Positions 5,781-11,329 of a stretch of DNA of 11,329 nucleotides are shown here, piece by piece. Within the stretch, counting starts at the first letter, position 1. Every line of letters begins with the position of its first letter. The notes under the pieces were generated by a model that worked only from the letters and a program-made list of their open reading frames with translations, searched no databases and was not told the DNA's origin. Origin of the DNA: Planctomycetota bacterium (lineage in GTDB: Bacteria; Planctomycetota; MHYJ01; WSZJ01; JACPWG01); NCBI GenBank assembly GCA_016220045.1, contig JACRIP010000648.1, positions 1 to 11,329 on the forward strand, in the 5' to 3' direction. The position numbers were made by a program, and so were the translations under genes.

Positions 5781-7691
5781 CTACGTGACGACCCGCCCCA
5801 AGAGGTCGTTCAGCCGCCGCGCGAAACCCGCCGGGTCCTTCAGCTTCGAACCCTCCGCCAGCACCGCCTGGTCATGCAGCAGCCCCGCCACCACCTCGAT
5901 CCGCGGGTCTTCCGGATTCGCCGCGTACATCCGCTTCAGCCCCTGCACCGCCGCATGACTCGGATTCAGCTCCAGCGCACGCTTCGCCGGCGGCGGCGCC
6001 TCCCCGGCCCGCCCCAGCCGCTGCATCAGGCGCTCCATGTAGGCACTCATCGCGCCCCCGTCCGCGACCAGACACGCCGCACTCTCCGTCAGTCGCCCCG
6101 TCAGCCGCACTTCCTTCACCTCCGGCAGCTTCGCCGCCAGGTGCCCCAGCAGCGCCGTGTACCCCTCCGCCTCCGCCTGCTTCTTCGCCGCCTCCGCGGC
6201 CGCCTCGTCGCCCGCCGACGTAGCCCGGTCCGCCGCCGTCAGCGTCTTCCCCTTGTACTCGCCCAGCGACTCCATCACGAACTCGTCGATCGGGTCGGTC
6301 AGGAGCAGCACCTCCTCGCCGCGCGCCCGGTGCCCCTCCAGATACGGCGAATGCTCGATCTGCGCGCGCGTCTCCCCGATCAGGTACGGCAGTTCCTTCG
6401 CCTCCGCCGGCATCCGCCCCAACACCTCCGCCAGCGTCGTCGGCTTGCCCGCCTCCTGCTTCGTGGTCTCCACCAGCAGCAGCTCCGCCAGCCGCTCCCG
6501 GTTCGCGGGGTCCTGGCTGACCCCCTCCTTCAGCACCGATCCGAACTCGCGGAAAAACTTCAGGTAGCTCTCCGGCTCGCTCGTCTTCAGCTCCTCCAGC
6601 GTCTTCAGCACCTTCGTGACCAGCGCCGTCCGGATGCGCGCCAGCACCGGGTTGTGCTGCAAGAGCTCGCGCGAGACGTTGAGCGGCAGGTCCGACGAGT
6701 CCACCACCCCCTTCACGAAGCGCAGCCAGCCCGGCAGCAGTTCGTCGCACTCGTGCATGATCAGCACGCGCCGGACATAGAGGTGCAGCCCCGCCTTCGG
6801 CTCGCGCCAGTAGAAGTCGAACGGCTTGCGCGTCGGCAGGTACACCAACGCCCGGAACTCCATCGTCCCCTCGGCCACCATGTGGATCGTCTTCAGCGGG
6901 TCTTCATGGTCCTTCGAGACCTGTCGGTAGAACTCCTGATACTCCTCCTCCTTGATCTCCGCCTTCGCCCGCAGCCAGATCGCCTGGCGCGAGTTGAGCG
7001 TCTCCTCCTCGGTGCGCTTCTTCCCCTCCGTCTCCTTCTCGACCTCGGTGACGACCGGGTGCTCGATGAAATCGGAATAGTGCTTCACGATCTCGCGCAG
7101 GCGCCAGCCGGCGAGGAACTCCTTGGCGTCGTCGCGCAGGTGGAGAATGACGTCGGTCCCGCGCGTCGCCCGTTCGGCCGGCTCCAGGGTGTATTCGCCC
7201 TGTCCGTCGGATTCCCAGCGGACGGCGTCGGCCGGCCCGCCGCCGGCGGGACGCGAGAGCACGGTCACGCGGTCGGCGACCATGAAAGAGGCGTAGAAGC
7301 CGACCCCGAAGCGGCCGATCATTTCCGGCCGGTCCTTGGCCTCCGCCTGCCGCAGCCGCTCCAGGAACTCGCGCGTGCCGGAGCGGGCGATCGTGCCCAG
7401 GTTTTCGACGATCGCGTCCTGCGCCATGCCGATCCCGTTGTCCGAGACCGTCAGCGTGCCGGCCTTCTCATCGGGGATCAGCCGGATCTTCCAGTCGGAG
7501 TCGCCCCCGAGCAGGTCGGGCTTGGTGAGCGCCTCGTAGCGCGCGCGATCGATCGCGTCCGCGGCGTTCGAGATCAGCTCCCGCAGGAAGATCTCCTTCT
7601 TGGTGTAGAGCGAGTGGACGATGAGGTCGAGAAGCTGCTTGAGCTCGGTCTTGAACTCGCGGCGCTCCGGGGCGCTGACGGTTGCAGTCAT
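5781..7691 (-). CDS. htpG: Hsp90-family chaperone HtpG
   Basis: The 636-residue product is full length for bacterial HtpG (about 620-640). The N-terminal GHKL ATPase domain shows RELISNAADAID (37-48) with the expected catalytic Glu (E38) and Mg-binding Asn (N42), SDNGIGM (83-89) with the adenine-contacting Asp (D84), GRFGVGF (126-132, the lid glycines) and GTDVILHL (178-185). Middle-domain landmarks include SRQAIW and VKGVVDSSDLPLNVSRELLQ. No C-terminal MEEVD follows, as expected in bacteria. It is a cytosolic ATP-dependent chaperone dimer. ATG 7691 is chosen because the conserved 'FKTELKQLLDLIVHSLYTKKEIFLREL' region (named in part) begins 12 residues later; the frame upstream is non-HtpG sequence overlapping the AlaX-type gene. 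The Shine-Dalgarno is weak. It lies 59 bp after the AlaX-type gene and is probably co-transcribed; repeat copy 3 fills that gap. Confidence 0.98.
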   Translation of the reverse strand: MTATVSAPERREFKTELKQLLDLIVHSLYTKKEIFLRELISNAADAIDRARYEALTKPDLLGGDSDWKIRLIPDEKAGTLTVSDNGIGMAQDAIVENLGTIARSGTREFLERLRQAEAKDRPEMIGRFGVGFYASFMVADRVTVLSRPAGGGPADAVRWESDGQGEYTLEPAERATRGTDVILHLRDDAKEFLAGWRLREIVKHYSDFIEHPVVTEVEKETEGKKRTEEETLNSRQAIWLRAKAEIKEEEYQEFYRQVSKDHEDPLKTIHMVAEGTMEFRALVYLPTRKPFDFYWREPKAGLHLYVRRVLIMHECDELLPGWLRFVKGVVDSSDLPLNVSRELLQHNPVLARIRTALVTKVLKTLEELKTSEPESYLKFFREFGSVLKEGVSQDPANRERLAELLLVETTKQEAGKPTTLAEVLGRMPAEAKELPYLIGETRAQIEHSPYLEGHRARGEEVLLLTDPIDEFVMESLGEYKGKTLTAADRATSAGDEAAAEAAKKQAEAEGYTALLGHLAAKLPEVKEVRLTGRLTESAACLVADGGAMSAYMERLMQRLGRAGEAPPPAKRALELNPSHAAVQGLKRMYAANPEDPRIEVVAGLLHDQAVLAEGSKLKDPAGFARRLNDLLGRVVT

Positions 7692-7719
7692 GGCGTCGAT
7701 CACCCAATAGAAAGAGCCG

Positions 7720-7763
7720 TTTCGGTGTGTTCCGTGTGTTCGGTGGCTAGCTACTCCGCATTC
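7720..7763 (-). repeat. Dispersed gene-3'-end repeat, copy 3
   Basis: Read on the minus strand it gives GGAATGCGGAGTAGCTAGCC, then the tandem GAACACAC 9-mers and ACCGAAACGG. It overlaps the 3' end of the AlaX-type gene: its GCG GAG TAG supplies the last two codons and the stop. It lacks the T8 tract and downstream module seen in copies 1 and 2. Confidence 0.85.
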
Positions 7764-8974
7764 CCCAACTTCCCCGCGACCGCCGTGCGCGCGGCTTCGA
7801 CCGCCGCCGCCACGCCGTCGCGCCGGGTGCCGCCCGCCTGCACGAATTCCGGGCGGCCGCCGCCCTTGCCCTCGATGAGCGGCAGGATCTGCGTCAGGAG
7901 CGTGCGCAGGTCCAGGTCGATCCCGTCCGCGCGCGCCAGCACGAGGGCCGCCTGCTCGCCCCGCCCGCCGAGCAGCGCGACCGCGCGCCCCGCCTTGCGG
8001 ATCTTCTCGGCGAGCCACGACAGCTCCTTCATCTCGCGCCCGTCGAGCACGGTCGCGACCACGCGCACGCCGCCCGCCGCCACCGGGGCCGCCGCCAGCA
8101 GCTCCGCGGCCTGGTAGTTCGCGAGCGCTTCCGCCAGCTCCTTGCGCTCCTTCCGCCCGCTCTCCCGCTCGGCGAGCAGTCGCGCCAGGGCCGCGCCCAG
8201 CTCGGCCTCCGACGTCCCAAGCGCCGCGCGTAGCGCGTCGAGCGTCGCCCCCTGGCGGCGCGCCCAGCCGAGCGCCCGGCCGCCGCAGACGAACTCCACC
8301 CGCGTCATGCCCTTGGTCTTTTCCGCGCCGACGACCCGGATCTGTCCGATTTCCCCGGTCGAGCGCACGTGGGTCCCGCCGCAGGCGCTGACGTCGAAGC
8401 CTTCTACGGTGATAACCCTAATCGAACCCGCGACCTGGGGCGGCTTGCGGAGCGGCAGGCGGGCGACCTCTTCGGCAGTGTGGAAAGTGGGGCGCACCGG
8501 GCGGCATTCGCGCACGATGCGGTTGGCGAGTTCCTCGGCGGTGGCGAGCTTGTCGGGGGAGAGGCCGGGTCGGTCGAGGTCGATGCTGGCGACGTCGGCG
8601 CCGAGGTGGAAGGAGAGGGTTTCGGCGCGGCAGGCCTCGGCGCAGGCGGCGGAGAGCACGTGCTGGCCGGAATGCTGCTCCATGTGGTCGCGGCGGCGCG
8701 CGCGGTCGACGCGGCCGGCGACGGTGCCGCCGATGACGGCGCCGGTCGGTGCGTGATCGAGGCGGTGGACGATGCGGTCGGGCGCCTCTTCGAGCACTTC
8801 GAGGACGCGCGCGTCGCCGAGCGTGCCGGTGTCGTGGGGCTGGCCGCCCGCGGTGGCGTAGAACGCGGTCTGGTCGAGGACGGCGCGGCAGCCGTCGCCG
8901 GCGGGCTCGAGGGCGAGCAGGCGGGCGGCGAATTCGAGGCGTTCCGCGTCGTCGAAAAAGAGGCGTTGGGTCAT
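7751..8974 (-). CDS. alaX: Alanyl-tRNA editing protein, AlaX-L type with DHHA1 domain
   Basis: The 407-residue product is a free-standing relative of the alanyl-tRNA synthetase editing half; this family hydrolyses Ser or Gly mischarged on tRNA-Ala. Residues 1-95 are the beta-barrel/linker region (FYATAGGQPHDTG, 39-51). The zinc-binding editing site has the expected HxxxH (H101, H105 in HMEQHSGQHVLS) and CxxxH (C198, H202 in SACGGTHVRSTGEIG). Residues about 240-300 are helical and charged. Residues about 310-403 are a C-terminal DHHA1 (C-Ala) domain ending GKGGGRPEFVQAGGTRRDG. There is no aminoacylation domain, so it is not AlaRS. ATG 8974 is preceded by GGGAG at good spacing. The last codons and stop lie in repeat copy 3, so the C-terminal 'NAE' may be repeat-derived. 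It lies upstream of htpG on the same strand. Confidence 0.95.
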   Translation of the reverse strand: MTQRLFFDDAERLEFAARLLALEPAGDGCRAVLDQTAFYATAGGQPHDTGTLGDARVLEVLEEAPDRIVHRLDHAPTGAVIGGTVAGRVDRARRRDHMEQHSGQHVLSAACAEACRAETLSFHLGADVASIDLDRPGLSPDKLATAEELANRIVRECRPVRPTFHTAEEVARLPLRKPPQVAGSIRVITVEGFDVSACGGTHVRSTGEIGQIRVVGAEKTKGMTRVEFVCGGRALGWARRQGATLDALRAALGTSEAELGAALARLLAERESGRKERKELAEALANYQAAELLAAAPVAAGGVRVVATVLDGREMKELSWLAEKIRKAGRAVALLGGRGEQAALVLARADGIDLDLRTLLTQILPLIEGKGGGRPEFVQAGGTRRDGVAAAVEAARTAVAGKLGNAE

Positions 8975-9203
8975 CGCGATCTCCCGAGCGGCACCCCCGC
9001 GCCCGTAAGCCGTGATTTACAGCACAGGCCGGAAAACGCCGGGTAGTGGAATTCGTCGTAGCGCGCAAGTCATTGTATTGGCGCGGGTTGCCGCTGTAAA
9101 GCGGATTTTGCTGCATCTGCGGCACGGGGCTTGAGAATACGGTCGTCCGGTGCCCGCGCGCTCGGTCGCTCGGGGGTTTCGAAAAAAAAGGTGAGTGCCC
9201 AAC

Positions 9204-9210
9204 GGAGGAG
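9204..9210 (+). promoter_or_regulatory. Strong ribosome binding site for the amidase
   Basis: GGAGGAG lies 6 nt before ATG 9217 and fixes the start. The 242-bp divergent gap (8975-9216) contains AT-richer DNA but no promoter pair I would defend. Confidence 0.75.
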
Positions 9211-9216
9211 ACGAAG

Positions 9217-10272
9217 ATGGACGGCGTGAGGAACGAGCGGCAGGGCGGGTGGAGGCGGGGGACGGGGACGGGAGTGGTCGCGGCCCTTCTGGCCCTGGTG
9301 GGCTGGAGCGGCGCGGCCTGGGCCGGTCCCAAGCCGCCGACCTCCTGGGTGCCGGCCCACTCCGGCAACTACACGGACTCGGGGCCGCGCGGCATCACGC
9401 GCGTGGTGATTCACGACATCGAAGGCGGGGCGCCCGGGGCGATCGGCTGGTTCCAGAATGCGGCCGCGTCGGCGAGCGCGCACTACGTGATCGGCTACGA
9501 AGGGCACATCACCCAGATGGTGGCGGATCAGGACATTGCCTGGCACGCCGGCAACTGGGCGTACAACACGAGTTCGGTCGGCATCGAACACGCGGGGTTC
9601 GCGGGCGCCGGCGGGTTCACGGAAGCAGAGTATGCGGCATCGGCGGCGCTGACGCGCTGGCTGTGCTCGACCTACGGCATTCCGATGGACCGCGCGCACA
9701 TCATCGGGCACAACGAAGTGCCGGACCCGGACGGGTCGGGCTTTGGCGGCTCGGGTCATCACTGGGATCCGGGTCCGCACTGGAACTGGGCGCACTACAT
9801 GGCGCTGGTGACGAGCGGCGGCGGCGGCGGGGGAGTCGCTCCGGCCCCTGCTCCGGCGCCGGCCCCGCCCCCGTCGAGTGGCGTGCTCAAGGGGATGAAG
9901 GTCACGACGGCGGCGCTCAACGTGCGCACCGGCCCGGGCACGGGGAATCCGATCATGGGCGGCGTCTACAGCGGCCAGCTTTACGTCTCGATGACCCAGA
10001 GCGGCGTGTGGCACAAGATCTGGTTCGCCGGGAACACCGGTTGGTGCCACGGTAGTTACCTGACCCGCCTGACGGGCGTGACCGCCCGCAAGGTGACGGC
10101 CGCCGGCCTGAACGTGCGCACCGGCCCGAGTACCGGCCACGCGGCGGTCGGCCTCGCCCATGCCGGCGAGATGTACCTGACCAACGGCAACGTCTGGCCC
10201 TGGGTCAAGATCTTCTGGGGCGGCACCCAGCGCTGGTTCCACGCCGGCTACACCACGCCGCAGGGGCTGTAG
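9217..10272 (+). CDS. Secreted N-acetylmuramoyl-L-alanine amidase (Amidase_2) with two SH3b domains
   Basis: The 351-residue product carries a signal peptide: basic residues 1-14, hydrophobic 19-33 and a probable AWA cleavage after residue 36. Residues about 58-198 are an Amidase_2 (PGRP-like zinc amidase) domain: VVIHDIEG with H66, SAHYVIGYEGHITQMV (87-102), DIAWHAGNW (106-114), SVGIEHAG (120-127), IIGHNEVPDP and HHWDPGPHW (181-189). H66, H182 and D184 fit the family's zinc ligands by position. Such enzymes cut the amide bond between muramic acid and the stem peptide of peptidoglycan. A Gly/Pro-Ala linker (201-223) leads to two bacterial SH3 domains (about 227-282 and 284-349), each with an 'LNVRTGPxTG' signature, which usually bind cell wall. 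The substrate (self or foreign wall) is not determined. A 7-bp tandem repeat begins directly after the stop. Confidence 0.95.
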   Translation: MDGVRNERQGGWRRGTGTGVVAALLALVGWSGAAWAGPKPPTSWVPAHSGNYTDSGPRGITRVVIHDIEGGAPGAIGWFQNAAASASAHYVIGYEGHITQMVADQDIAWHAGNWAYNTSSVGIEHAGFAGAGGFTEAEYAASAALTRWLCSTYGIPMDRAHIIGHNEVPDPDGSGFGGSGHHWDPGPHWNWAHYMALVTSGGGGGGVAPAPAPAPAPPPSSGVLKGMKVTTAALNVRTGPGTGNPIMGGVYSGQLYVSMTQSGVWHKIWFAGNTGWCHGSYLTRLTGVTARKVTAAGLNVRTGPSTGHAAVGLAHAGEMYLTNGNVWPWVKIFWGGTQRWFHAGYTTPQGL

Positions 10273-10273
10273 C

Positions 10274-10371
10274 GGTGGACGGTGGCCGGTGGCCGGTGGA
10301 CGGTGGACGGTGGCCGGTGGACGGTGGACGGTGGACGGTGGACGGTGAACCGTGGCCGGTGAACGGTGGAT
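10274..10371 (+). repeat. Tandem 7-bp repeat, 14 units
   Basis: Fourteen consecutive 7-mers of GGTGGAC, with variants GGTGGCC, GGTGAAC and CGTGGCC, begin one base after the amidase stop codon. Earlier units are GGTGGAC/GGTGGCC, while the last units drift to GGTGAAC. The repeat would translate without a stop in several frames, which creates false ORFs here. Confidence 0.95.
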
Positions 10372-10437
10372 TCTGGTTCATCCGCAACCGGCGAAGAGAC
10401 CCACGCAGGAGTTCTCCACGCCGAACCTGATCTCCCG

Positions 10438-10494
10438 CAAGGCGGGTCCTCCGAGAGCCTTGGACGTTCCAAGGGTTTCGGGCGACCCGCCTTG
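10438..10494. other. 57-nt near-perfect long hairpin
   Basis: Outer stem CAAGGCGGGTC (10438-10448) pairs with GACCCGCCTTG (10484-10494). After a symmetric 2x2 internal loop, CCGAGA pairs with TTTCGG (one G-U). After a 1x1 mismatch, CCTTGGA (10458-10464) pairs with TCCAAGG (10468-10474) around a CGT loop. Both arms are 27 nt and 24 positions pair. No T tract follows on the plus strand. It may be a palindromic repeat element or a structured RNA. Confidence 0.75.
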
Positions 10495-10654
10495 TGGTGT
10501 TTCAGGGGGGCGTACTCTCGCGTCCAGAATTCGGGATTGCTCAAGAACTTGGATGGAGCAGAGCGGGGGGATCGGCACCGATTCGAGGGTGGGCTCCGGG
10601 CGCAACCTGCGATCTGTGAATGGGTTACGCGAATCGCGAAGTTGTTGGCTTCAG

Positions 10655-10670
10655 CGGCACGGGAGCTGCT
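10655..10670 (+). promoter_or_regulatory. Sigma-54-type promoter upstream of the first pilin gene
   Basis: CGGCACGGGAGCTGCT matches the -24/-12 consensus TGGCACG-N4-TTGCW, with the invariant GG (10656-10657) and GC (10668-10669) exactly 10 bp apart. Only the first T and one T of TTGC differ. A start near 10681 would give a leader of about 58 nt before ATG 10739. Sigma-54 control of pilin genes is known in other bacteria, for example type IVa pilA, which makes the match more plausible. Confidence 0.5.
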
Positions 10671-10738
10671 AAGGACGTGTCTCGTCCAGATGGGACAAGG
10701 TAACGACTACCCTGAGACGTGCGTGAGGAGTGAGAACC

Positions 10739-10939
10739 ATGTTGAAGAACCTGATGGCGCGCAAGACCCAGATGACCCGTGAGACCGGCGCGAGCATGAC
10801 CGAGTACATCATCATCGTGGCGCTGGTAGCGATCTTCCTGATCGGCGCGGTCGGGCTCTTCGGCGACAAGGTCAAGGGACTCTTCGGCACCAGCACGACC
10901 AAGCTCAACCAGGTCCAGTCGAAGATGAACTCGCGCTAG
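10739..10939 (+). CDS. flp: Flp-type (Tad, type IVb) pilin 1
   Basis: The 66-residue prepilin has a short basic leader (1-17) ending TRETG, then the Flp signature ASMTEY (18-23) and a hydrophobic helix IIIVALVAIFLIGAVGLFG. The prepilin peptidase is expected to cut after G17, leaving Glu at mature position 5 and Tyr at position 6, as in Flp pilins; the mature protein would be 49 residues. It assembles into thin adhesive fibres exported by the Tad machinery (CpaA/TadV, CpaF, TadB/C), none of which is in the window. ATG 10739 is preferred over GTG 10730 because GAGGAG (10725-10730) sits 8 nt before the ATG and overlaps the GTG. The mature tail is TSTTKLNQVQSKMNSR. The second pilin gene starts 78 bp later. 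Confidence 0.93.
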   Translation: MLKNLMARKTQMTRETGASMTEYIIIVALVAIFLIGAVGLFGDKVKGLFGTSTTKLNQVQSKMNSR

Positions 10940-11017
10940 GTGGCCCGGCCCGCTCTCGGATCTGATCGTGAAACCTAGGGACGGAACCCGGTGCGAGCAC
11001 AACTGGAGGAACCTGGG

Positions 11018-11248
11018 ATGAACCTGAGGGCTCGACTGAATCAGCGCACGGAGGCGGGCGCCTCCATGACGGAATACATCATCATCGTGGCCCTGGTGGC
11101 GATCTTCCTGATCGGCGCGGTGGGCCTGTACGGCGACAAGGTGAAATCGATCATCATGGGTTCCGGCACCAAGCTGGGCGCGGTCGAGAACAAGGCGCGC
11201 GGCGGCGGCGGTGGCGGCGGCGGCCATACGGTGATCGACGGACGCTAA
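11018..11248 (+). CDS. flp: Flp-type (Tad, type IVb) pilin 2
   Basis: The 76-residue prepilin repeats pilin 1: leader MNLRARLNQRTEAG, processing expected after G14, then ASMTEY (15-20) and a helix identical to pilin 1 up to GAVGL, followed by YGDKVKS in place of FGDKVKG. The two genes are also close at DNA level across this core, so they arose by tandem duplication. The tails differ: pilin 2 ends TKLGAVENKARGGGGGGGGHTVIDGR (named in part), with eight consecutive glycines absent from pilin 1. ATG 11018 follows GGAGGA (11005-11010) by 7 nt; the GTG at 10991 is less likely. No separate promoter is seen in the 78-bp gap, so it is probably transcribed with pilin 1. The last 81 bp of the window hold no gene start I can support. 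Confidence 0.92.
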   Translation: MNLRARLNQRTEAGASMTEYIIIVALVAIFLIGAVGLYGDKVKSIIMGSGTKLGAVENKARGGGGGGGGHTVIDGR

Positions 11249-11329
11249 ACCCGACCTCGCGAACGTCCTATCCCATACCACTCCTACACAGACAATACAG
11301 TCTCCTCCTTCAGGGCACGGACAGGTCCC

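Larger units (their letters stand above)
10273..10738. other. 466-bp gene-free region before the pilin genes
   Basis: No frame shows a domain or a believable start. The region holds the 7-bp tandem repeat, a 57-nt hairpin (10438-10494), a sigma-54-like promoter (10655-10670) and a likely long 5' leader for the first pilin gene. The part from 10500 to 10650 shows nothing I can name. Confidence 0.65.

Noticed and set aside
7692..8018. 109-codon N-terminal extension of HtpG
   Set aside because: It overlaps the AlaX-type gene in another frame and encodes Arg/Gly-rich sequence with no relation to HtpG.
5874..8117. 747-codon plus-strand ORF opposite htpG
   Set aside because: The translation is Arg/Leu/Gln-rich low complexity typical of the antisense of GC-rich genes; htpG is unmistakable on the other strand.
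9071..9098. Sigma-70 promoter for the amidase (TTGTAT and TGTAAA)
   Set aside because: The -35 matches only three of six positions; too weak to list as a feature.
10261..10371. The 7-bp tandem array as a CRISPR
   Set aside because: Units are 7 bp without spacers, and no cas genes are present.
10366..10782. 138-codon ORF and several shorter frames between the amidase and the pilins
   Set aside because: They cross the tandem repeat or the 57-nt hairpin and overlap the pilin start; no domain or start signal.

Overview
The window is very GC-rich bacterial chromosomal DNA. Clean Shine-Dalgarno sites precede several genes, and the genes carry wide G/C third-position bias. The intergenic DNA is packed with dispersed repeats and REP-like hairpins. 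A membrane-anchored WD40 protein, tandem Flp (Tad) pilins, a thioredoxin-NHL protein and abundant intergenic palindromes fit a large-genome environmental bacterium, for example Planctomycetota or another PVC, or Myxococcota. The sequence alone does not fix the phylum.

Layout from left to right. A membrane-anchored DUF4352-like protein (1-714, open at the window edge) is followed by a serine tRNA with anticodon GCT (836-929). A plus-strand pair encodes a thioredoxin-fold/NHL-propeller protein (1041-2510) and, 45 bp later, a DUF971 (GBBH-like N-terminal domain) zinc protein with a Gly/Ala-rich N-terminal extension (2556-3089). A 735-bp repeat island (3090-3824) leads to a two-TM, seven-repeat WD40 protein (3825-5306), then a second repeat island (5307-5780). 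On the minus strand, an alanyl-tRNA editing protein of the AlaX-L type (8974-7751) is followed by the Hsp90 chaperone HtpG (7691-5781); both serve proteome quality control and may be co-transcribed. Divergently, a secreted zinc N-acetylmuramoyl-L-alanine amidase with two SH3b domains (9217-10272) ends at a 7-bp tandem repeat. After a 57-nt near-perfect hairpin and a sigma-54-like promoter come two tandem Flp pilin genes (10739-10939, 11018-11248), probably the start of a Tad locus continuing off the right edge.

The individual genes belong to recognisable families. The most unusual content is in the intergenic DNA. A repeat of about 45 bp occurs three times, each time just 3' of a gene and in the same orientation as that gene; one copy supplies the last codons and stop of the AlaX-type gene. 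Two of these copies belong to larger composite modules (repeat, T8 tract, a shared 15-mer, REP-like inverted hairpin pair) that face each other across the WD40 gene. No complete transposase, CRISPR array, phage gene or obvious defence system is present, and I do not claim a new biological system beyond the repeat modules.
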